The translations under genes were made by a program, and so were the position numbers. The notes under the pieces were generated by a model. The model saw nothing but the letters and a program-made list of their open reading frames with translations, searched no databases and had not been told where the DNA came from. Below are positions 1 to 4,400 of a DNA stretch of 6,417 nucleotides, piece after piece. Positions within the stretch are counted from its first letter, which is position 1, and every line of letters starts with the position of its first letter. Source of the stretch: Acidobacteriota bacterium (lineage in GTDB: Bacteria > Acidobacteriota > UBA6911 > RPQK01 > JADFOI01); contig JAPYTY010000123.1 in assembly GCA_029942065.1 (NCBI GenBank), forward strand, positions 1 through 6,417, read 5' to 3'.

Positions 1-4
1 GGTT

Positions 5-31
5 GTAAGGGCGCACGCCGTGCGCCCTTAC
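5..31. repeat. Perfect palindrome, 12-bp arms with 3-nt loop
   Basis: GTAAGGGCGCAC and its exact reverse complement flank the loop GCC. The structure lies about 100 bases beyond the stop of the DUF3179 gene. It has no T-run on either side, so it is not a classic intrinsic terminator, though it could still end or stabilise the transcript. It resembles the REP-like palindromes scattered through intergenic DNA of many environmental bacteria; that identity is inferred from its form only. Confidence 0.7.
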
Positions 32-55
32 TCATTTGTCTAGGATTGGAGAGCA

Positions 56-110
56 AAGACAAAGAAAAAAGTTTTCTTCTCTGTGCCTCTGTGCCTCTGT
101 GGTGAAAACT
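56..110. repeat. Intergenic micro-repeat, three tandem 8-mers (CTCTGTGC/G)
   Basis: Three tandem octamers occupy 79-86, 87-94 and 95-102 (CTCTGTGC, CTCTGTGC, CTCTGTGG). They are preceded by an A-rich then T-rich stretch and followed by TGAAAA. From memory, this word pattern recurs in intergenic DNA of unrelated environmental bacteria and gives rise to spurious proteins containing words such as TTEAQRHRE or SLCLCASVV. Both words appear here when the two strands are translated. The 128 bases before the DUF3179 stop contain only this repeat and the palindrome, with no supportable gene. Confidence 0.65.
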
Positions 111-128
111 CCGCTACCCGGCATTTTC

Positions 129-1862
129 TCAACTGAAAATGTCTTCAACCAGGTCAACAAACTTCTCGTCCTCCAGAGCCGCGGACCAGGCAATACGATT
201 ATCCGGGCGGGTCCGGGTGAGCCACGCTCCGTACATTTCTGGTGGATCCGACCACAGCAGGTAGTTTCCGACCTGGATACAATGTCCTCTGGCCTGTGCT
301 TCATCGGCAGCTGCCTGGGGGGAAGGAAAGCGAAGCAACAGCCATGGGTCCTCTCCTATCACCAGGGAGAATCCCACTTCAGCAGGCGTGACCAGTTCAC
401 CGCTGAGAAGATACCTGATCCGGGTCACCGGGTAGCCCGCCTTCTGGAACCGCTCGACGGCCTCCCCCAGTCGGGTAGAGGTCGGGTGTTGATCGGAGCA
501 TTGTTGCCGGGCCGATTCCAGTACATTGTTCAGTGCCCCGCTCTCAATCAAGGGAGCCCACTCGATCTGATCATCGGCAAGAGGGTTGTCATGAGTCTGG
601 TCCGAATAGAGCCGGTCCGGGAAACTGCCGGCGGCCAGGCAGCCGGTGCCGGTACTGTGGGCATGGCACAGGGCCCAGTCTTCTCCCTCCGCGGAGCCTG
701 CGAAATGAAAGAGGCGCAGGGGATGCCCGTCCACCACCAGTTCCACTCCCGCGATGGCACGCTCTGGAAGCCAGGCCTTCAAAACGGGCCACTGGCGGCT
801 GATGGCGCCTTGCTGGCCGAGGATTCGGCAGGCCTCCGCCAGGCAGGGATCCTGGATCGGCGTGGTGGTTTGATTGAGCGAGCTTTCATGAATTTCGGTG
901 TCCGGATGATAAGTGACGAAGGCATGCCACTCCAGTGATGCGAAATCCAGAGGCCGAAGGCGTTCGCTTTTGGAGGGGCCTTCCACACAGCGGCCTTCCA
1001 CCGTCCATTGTGAGCCGGAGTCATCCAGGAAATGGTCTCCTGAACGCTTCAGGGTGAGGACCTGATCTCCCAGTGTCCGATGGTAGGCTCCCATGGTGTG
1101 GGTACCGGGAATACAAAGCGCCGCAATGGGGACCTCTCCGGCGGTGGTGTTGGTGGCAAAGTCATCCTTCCAGATTTCCACCCGGGGAATGGCCAGCGCG
1201 CCGAAGTCCTCATTGATGCCCAGGATCAGCTCGTTCTCCTCCAGTCTGGAGTCCAGACTGCCCAGCTGAATGCTGTCAAAGAAGTGCTTTTTTACTCTCA
1301 CCCGTCCCGGAAATTCATCGGATCCGTGGCCGTGACGGCCATCGTGATGGAGCGGGTGATTGTAAATCATGACCTCGCCGTCGGGATGCAAACGGCAAAA
1401 ATCGTCGAAGGTGCCGTTGTACTGGGGAATACGGGTCAGTACCTCTCCGGCCCTTTCTCCCGAGATACAGACTCCATCATTGGCCGACCACCAGGCGCCC
1501 GTTTGATGGTCCTTGGCGGCAGCAGTCGCGTTGTAGCCCCCGGATGTCCAGAAGGTGAATTCAGTGCCGTTGGATGTTCGTAGATAAGCTCCCCCGGAGC
1601 TGCAGTTCTCTCAGAAAGCAACCCAGACGGGGTCACCCGCCAGCACATCGTTCATCATGTGATAGTTGTCAGCTATCCACCAGGGATAACAGCGCGATTG
1701 ATCCTTGTAAGTCAGCCAGATCACGGGGTCGGTCGCCCTCACATGGTCGGCCTGGGAAACCGGGACGGTGTCGATCTGCTCCGGAGGCGGAAAGGCGTTC
1801 TCGGGCAGGTCAAAGGGCTTATCGGGTGTGAACCGATCGACGAATGCGAAATCCTTGGCCAT
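129..1862 (-). CDS. DUF3179-family selenoprotein, UGA read as selenocysteine at residue 84
   Basis: The frame encodes 577 residues if the TGA at 1613-1611 is read as Sec. The start ATG at 1862 has GAGGT six bases upstream. No signal peptide is visible, so a cytoplasmic location is likely. The DUF3179 region spans roughly residues 45-325. It shows a CYP motif (58-60), H68, the N71-D72 pair, then U84-E-N-C87 followed by SSGGAY, where the family normally has CPLCG; further on are TGAWWS and a LHPDGEV stretch. The sequence on both sides of the TGA belongs to the same domain. This argues for readthrough rather than two genes or a decayed gene. The region is an internal duplication, with the second copy carrying C250 opposite U84. 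Residues ~340-577 match nothing I recognise. The family's reaction is not established; a Sec/Cys redox pair suggests thiol-disulfide or peroxide chemistry, which is inference. The real terminator is TGA at 131-129. The alternative is a recent nonsense mutation. Confidence 0.85.
1587..1601 (-). promoter_or_regulatory. Bacterial SECIS-like hairpin just 3' of the UGA
   Basis: On the mRNA, UGA is followed by nine bases and then AGCUCC-GGG-GGAGCU, a perfect 6-bp stem with a 3-nt loop. The first loop G is the 16th base after UGA. As I recall it, the bacterial SECIS model asks for a short apical loop with a G in its first two positions, about 16-37 bases from the UGA, and this hairpin meets that at the near edge. 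A weak lower helix (AGA at 1609-1607 with UCU at 1584-1582) could extend it. The role would be to recruit SelB with Sec-tRNA. The hairpin lies inside coding sequence (residues 88-93). Confidence 0.75.
1611..1613 (-). other. In-frame UGA, proposed selenocysteine codon (Sec84)
   Basis: The codon order here is GTT GCT TTC TGA GAG AAC TGC, read as V-A-F-U-E-N-C. The TGA replaces the first Cys of the CxxC motif typical of DUF3179 proteins, making the UxxC arrangement common among redox selenoproteins. UGA is not reassigned genome-wide, because this gene, the thioredoxin-like gene and the MFS gene all end in TGA at sensible C-termini. Confidence 0.85.
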
Positions 1863-1880
1863 AGTGGTACCTCGGGTTAC

Positions 1881-1914
1881 GTTTCAGTTTTAAAGTTTCA
1901 AGTTTCACGTTTCG
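1881..1914. repeat. Degenerate GTTTCA micro-repeat in spacer
   Basis: GTTTCA-like hexamers begin at 1881, 1887 (GTTTTA), 1895, 1902 and 1909 (GTTTCG), spaced 6-8 bases apart. The tract fills most of the spacer upstream of the DUF3179 start, where its promoter should be. On the minus strand it reads as repeated GAAAC units and includes a TTGAAA word, but I see no convincing -10 partner. Confidence 0.5.
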
Positions 1915-1925
1915 AAAATTATTGC

Positions 1926-1944
1926 GGCCGCTCTAGGAGCGGCC
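1926..1944 (-). terminator. Probable intrinsic terminator of the thioredoxin-like gene
   Basis: On the minus strand GGCCGCTC-CTA-GAGCGGCC forms an 8-bp G+C-rich stem with a 3-nt loop, starting 11 bases after the thioredoxin-like stop. It is followed by GCAATAATTTTCG, which is A/T-rich and includes TTTT but is not a clean U-run. The structure implies that the DUF3179 gene has its own promoter or is reached only by readthrough. Confidence 0.65.
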
Positions 1945-1955
1945 CGGTCAGGCAC

Positions 1956-2516
1956 TCAATCAAACGGAATTCCAAAAGCCACTGCCAGCAAGTCCTTTAG
2001 CTCCTGGAAGTTTTCCCGGCGGAAGTGTTCCCGGTACATGATCCGAAACTCCTGGGTGAGCTGTTCCATTTCTTCTTTGGAGAGCTCACTGTAGACGCGC
2101 CGGTTGCGGCGAGCCAGAATCCATTGATCCGCCACCCGGGCTCGACCCGACCAGTGGGCGATCCGGTTTCCCTGTGGATCGAGAAACAGATACAAAGGGA
2201 TGCGTTCCTTGTTACCAGGTCCCAGGTGCTGCTCCATCAGGTCGGGGACTTCCGTTTTAAAGGAGATCCGGAAGGAAATTCCCTCCACTTGTTCCGCCAG
2301 ACGGGCCCAGCGGGGCAGGGTATGGACCACATCCGGACACCAGTCCTCACCCACTGCCAGGATATTCAAAGGAGCCAGGCTCTCGAAAAACCGCAGATCG
2401 GACGGCATCAGGTTGGGTTCCTGGTAGACCTCGTCAAGCACCTCCAGGTTTTTTTCAACCCTGGTGCGAAACTCCTGATAGGGCAGGCCCTTGTCAAAAT
2501 AATCTTGTAGATTTAT
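1956..2516 (-). CDS. Thioredoxin-family protein (Thioredoxin_9-like), probable AUA start
   Basis: The protein has about 186 residues counted from the ATA codon at 2516. It has a thioredoxin-like fold with the active-site segment GEDWCPDVV (W59, C60) and the usual cis-proline segment ERIP (P107) ahead of a beta strand. Only one active-site Cys is present (CPDV, not CxxC), which is common in this single-Cys branch and suggests mixed-disulfide or bacilliredoxin-like chemistry rather than classic disulfide reduction. The first conventional start in frame is GTG at 2441. The upstream codons encode NLQDYFDKGLPYQEF, which looks like the family's usual N-terminus. An in-frame TGA at 2525-2523 bounds the start to ACG or ATA, with GGGTGA just upstream. 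No signal peptide is seen, so it is probably cytoplasmic. It ends FGIPFD, then TGA. It lies between the lipoprotein gene and the DUF3179 selenoprotein. Family assignment is fairly sure; substrate is unknown. Confidence 0.8.
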   Translation of the reverse strand: MNLQDYFDKGLPYQEFRTRVEKNLEVLDEVYQEPNLMPSDLRFFESLAPLNILAVGEDWCPDVVHTLPRWARLAEQVEGISFRISFKTEVPDLMEQHLGPGNKERIPLYLFLDPQGNRIAHWSGRARVADQWILARRNRRVYSELSKEEMEQLTQEFRIMYREHFRRENFQELKDLLAVAFGIPFD

Positions 2517-2522
2517 CGTGTT

Positions 2523-2528
2523 TCACCC
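2523..2528 (-). promoter_or_regulatory. Shine-Dalgarno-like GGGTGA that fixes the thioredoxin-like start
   Basis: GGGTGA on the minus strand matches five bases of the anti-SD complement (GGTGA) and lies six bases before ATA at 2516-2514. Its own last three bases are an in-frame TGA, so translation cannot begin further upstream. This spacing is the main support for an AUA (or adjacent ACG) start. Confidence 0.45.
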
Positions 2529-2617
2529 GGCACCTGAGGTACTTCCAGTTTGCGGACTCGTGCTGTTTTGTTGTCGGCAGCCGGTCTTGAAGAATCGGAG
2601 CACTGAGGCACCTCCCA

Positions 2618-2670
2618 CACTCCGGACTCTTCATTCTGACTCCAGGCTCCTTCTTGTCAGTTGTCAGTTT
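2618..2670. repeat. Spacer micro-repeats (TTGTCAG x2 and CTCC/GACTC words)
   Basis: TTGTCAG occurs twice in tandem at 2654-2667, preceded by repeated ACTCC and GACTC words from about 2618. They lie in the 160-base spacer between the lipoprotein stop and the thioredoxin-like start, which holds no gene or clear terminator. The style resembles the micro-repeats at 79-102 and 1881-1914. Confidence 0.45.
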
Positions 2671-2676
2671 CCCCCT

Positions 2677-3435
2677 CTACTTCCAGGTCACCTCCATGGC
2701 AAAGAAGTGATCGAAGACCTTTCGGTTGGGACTGTTTTGCTCCTCAACTTCCGGACTTCGAATGAAGAAGTCCAGCTGCTGCGTGGCCGGATCGACCGCT
2801 CCTGCCGGGCTGTTCTTGTTGAGAAGGGGATAGCTGGTCTTCAAGGTATCGCGGTTGCGCATTCCCTGAGTGACCATGAAGTGTACCTGGTATTCCTGGT
2901 ACAGAGGCTCTCCATTCAAGGTGGCATGGCCATATCCCCACCCTGCCAGATACAGCAACGACTTGGGCCAGTTGGAATCTCCACAGCCCGAGTCGCCATG
3001 CTCGAAAATAAAAGCCGCCACTCCTCCATTCTGGCAGGGGCTGAATTCATTGAAGCGATCCATTTCAATCACAAGGTCGCCCTCGGTCACCTTGATGCGG
3101 GCGATGAAGGTGCCGGTGTTGTCGATCTCATTGACGTCGATTTCCACCGTGCCTTCGACCGCAGAGATGTTTTCAGCGTTGTTGTCGACATGATCCCACC
3201 CGGGAGGATCGCTCAAACTGCCGACCTGATGGAGGGCGCCGGCGCCCATAACGAAACGGCCTTGATAGAGATCATGCTGCTCGGGGGTGTAGATGCCCAT
3301 TTCGGTGCCGGGTTGGGAGCGAGGACCTGCCGGTTCCGGAACTTCCAGAACCACCGGCGGGGCTTCCTCAGCACATGAAGCCAGGAGTGAAACAACGATC
3401 ACGATGAGGCAAAGGGAATAGGATTGGGTCTTCAT
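2677..3435 (-). CDS. Unrecognised secreted lipoprotein paired with the cupredoxin
   Basis: I do not recognise a family for this 252-residue protein. The N-terminus is a clear lipoprotein signal: K2, a hydrophobic stretch 8-18, and the lipobox L-A-S-C with acylation at C21, followed by a Pro-rich linker (about 25-43). The mature domain is acidic and probably beta-rich (VEGTVEIDV, TFIARIKV and YQVHFMVT segments). It has two Cys (C134, C151) that could form a disulfide, plus H146, H170 and H185. Start ATG 3435 is preceded by AAGGAGG seven bases away, and that RBS lies inside the last codons of the cupredoxin gene, whose TAA directly abuts this ATG. The two genes are therefore co-transcribed and probably translationally coupled, so a shared envelope role is likely. 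Function is unknown. Confidence 0.85.
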   Translation of the reverse strand: MKTQSYSLCLIVIVVSLLASCAEEAPPVVLEVPEPAGPRSQPGTEMGIYTPEQHDLYQGRFVMGAGALHQVGSLSDPPGWDHVDNNAENISAVEGTVEIDVNEIDNTGTFIARIKVTEGDLVIEMDRFNEFSPCQNGGVAAFIFEHGDSGCGDSNWPKSLLYLAGWGYGHATLNGEPLYQEYQVHFMVTQGMRNRDTLKTSYPLLNKNSPAGAVDPATQQLDFFIRSPEVEEQNSPNRKVFDHFFAMEVTWK

Positions 3436-4221
3436 TTATTTTCCTCCTTTTTGAGGGGACGGATCACCATAGTAAAGCGTGACACGGGAAGGCGTGTTGT
3501 GGGCGATGTTCACCTGGATTTCCTGTTTGCCAAAATGTTCGTGCCAGGCCTCCAAAAGGTAAGAACCTGCGGGGATATTCTCGATCCGAAATTTTCCATC
3601 CGCGCTGCTGACGGCATGGAAAGGATGGTCGTCGACCCGGAAGTAGGCCTGCATCCAGCCATGCACGTCGCACTTGACGATGTAGTAGCCCGGACGGGTG
3701 ACGGTGCGGATGGTCTTGGACTGGTCGGGGCCGAGGGCCAGGTTTCGGTTGAGGAAACCGTAAAAGTGGACCGAATGAAAGATCGGATCGCTGTTGGTCG
3801 CGTCAATGCGGCTGCCGGTTGTCACCACCGATACATGAGGCTGAAACTGGCAGTTCCGGTTATCCAGTGCCAGCGGGGAGGGTTCCGGTTGGTAGTCCTC
3901 GGGCAGGGGGACGCCGTGCAGGGTGACGATCACATTCTTGATTCCCTGGCCGTTCGGGGAAATAAGAATGTTTCCAAGCGATTGGGTGTCTCCGCAATCC
4001 TGGGGATCGGTGGTGTTTTTCACCACGGTCGAGGCAGGAATGGTGGAGCCTTCAAAAAGGACATCTCCTGCCAGAAACCCCGGGCTGACCTCCGAGGTGG
4101 AGGTGTCGGTGGTTGGGGTCTCCGTGGGTGTGTTTTCGACTGTGGTCGTGGGCGACGAACACGCCGGGCCAGGCGCCAGGAACATCACGACCAGAACGAC
4201 AGTTTTAAATGGATTCTGAAT
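3436..4221 (-). CDS. Cupredoxin-like lipoprotein with C-terminal regulatory-like domain
   Basis: Counted from the ATT at 4221 the protein has 261 residues: a hydrophobic signal stretch (8-17), a probable lipidated C21 (preceded by G-P-A, a non-ideal lipobox), and a Thr/Pro-rich linker (24-46). A cupredoxin-like domain follows at about 50-195, then a short beta segment (205-250, DGKFRIENIPAGSYLLEAWH) like carboxypeptidase-regulatory domains. Candidate type-1 copper ligands are H149 or H152 in DPIFHSVHF, and C184, H187 and M190 in KCDVHGWM. This C-x2-H-x2-M arrangement is seen in proteins often labelled methylamine-utilisation-like, though no mau genes are here. C76 and C124 may form a disulfide. 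The start is uncertain: ATT 4221 has AGGAGG nine bases upstream, while GTG 4251 gives a longer KK/RR-rich signal without an RBS, and 4299 gives 287 residues. A periplasmic or outer-surface electron-transfer role is inferred. Confidence 0.85.
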   Translation of the reverse strand: MQNPFKTVVLVVMFLAPGPACSSPTTTVENTPTETPTTDTSTSEVSPGFLAGDVLFEGSTIPASTVVKNTTDPQDCGDTQSLGNILISPNGQGIKNVIVTLHGVPLPEDYQPEPSPLALDNRNCQFQPHVSVVTTGSRIDATNSDPIFHSVHFYGFLNRNLALGPDQSKTIRTVTRPGYYIVKCDVHGWMQAYFRVDDHPFHAVSSADGKFRIENIPAGSYLLEAWHEHFGKQEIQVNIAHNTPSRVTLYYGDPSPQKGGK

Positions 4222-4230
4222 TCTGGACTC

Positions 4231-4236
4231 CCTCCT
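4231..4236 (-). promoter_or_regulatory. Strong Shine-Dalgarno AGGAGG of the cupredoxin gene
   Basis: AGGAGG (within AATCAGGAGGGAG on the minus strand) is the best RBS upstream of this gene. No ATG, GTG or TTG lies at the proper distance; the in-frame codon nine bases away is ATT. It therefore suggests an AUU start, unless the match is fortuitous and translation begins at GTG 4251 or further upstream. Confidence 0.5.
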
Positions 4237-4314
4237 GATTTTTTTCAACACCAAGGATTTCAGCTGGGAGCCATGATGGCATGGAAGGTTCGGTTCCACC
4301 AGGAAAAATTCCTT

Positions 4315-4334
4315 TTACTTCCTCTTACTTCCTC
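4315..4334. repeat. Exact tandem 10-mer TTACTTCCTC x2 in divergent spacer
   Basis: Two adjacent identical copies, 4315-4324 and 4325-4334, lie in the spacer between the divergent cupredoxin and MFS genes. Direct repeats placed one helical turn apart could be an operator for a dimeric regulator, but nothing else supports that. The remaining spacer (about 4222-4400) shows a TTGACT word at 4353-4358 but no good -10 box, so no promoter is called. Confidence 0.4.
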
Positions 4335-4400
4335 TGGCCCTCCCGGTTGGTTGACTTCCCGGCCCGGGGTTGGCTCAATGATGTCTTTTGGCTGGGGCGA

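Noticed and set aside
36..938. Long plus-strand open frame opposite the DUF3179 gene (300 codons)
   Set aside because: It is the antisense shadow of the DUF3179 coding sequence. Its N-terminus is the translated intergenic repeat, no domain is visible, and there is no good RBS.
1611..1613. Genome-wide UGA reassignment (Trp or Gly code)
   Set aside because: The DUF3179, thioredoxin-like and MFS genes end in TGA at sensible C-termini, and Trp is encoded by TGG throughout.
1611..1862. Separate 83-residue protein ending at the TGA
   Set aside because: It would end in mid-domain, just before the catalytic C/U-x-x-C, and the same frame continues the domain for 490 more residues behind a SECIS-like hairpin.
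2523..2525. Second Sec codon upstream of the thioredoxin-like gene
   Set aside because: Upstream codons in that frame show no protein-like sequence, no start and no family similarity; the TGA overlaps the RBS and simply bounds the gene.
2518..3378. Plus-strand open frame opposite the orphan lipoprotein
   Set aside because: The opposite strand has a lipobox, a strong RBS and operon coupling. This frame has none of these and reads as low-coherence sequence.
4353..4382. Promoter for the MFS gene from TTGACT
   Set aside because: No acceptable -10 hexamer lies at 16-18 bases; the nearest (TCAATG) is poor and would leave a very short leader.
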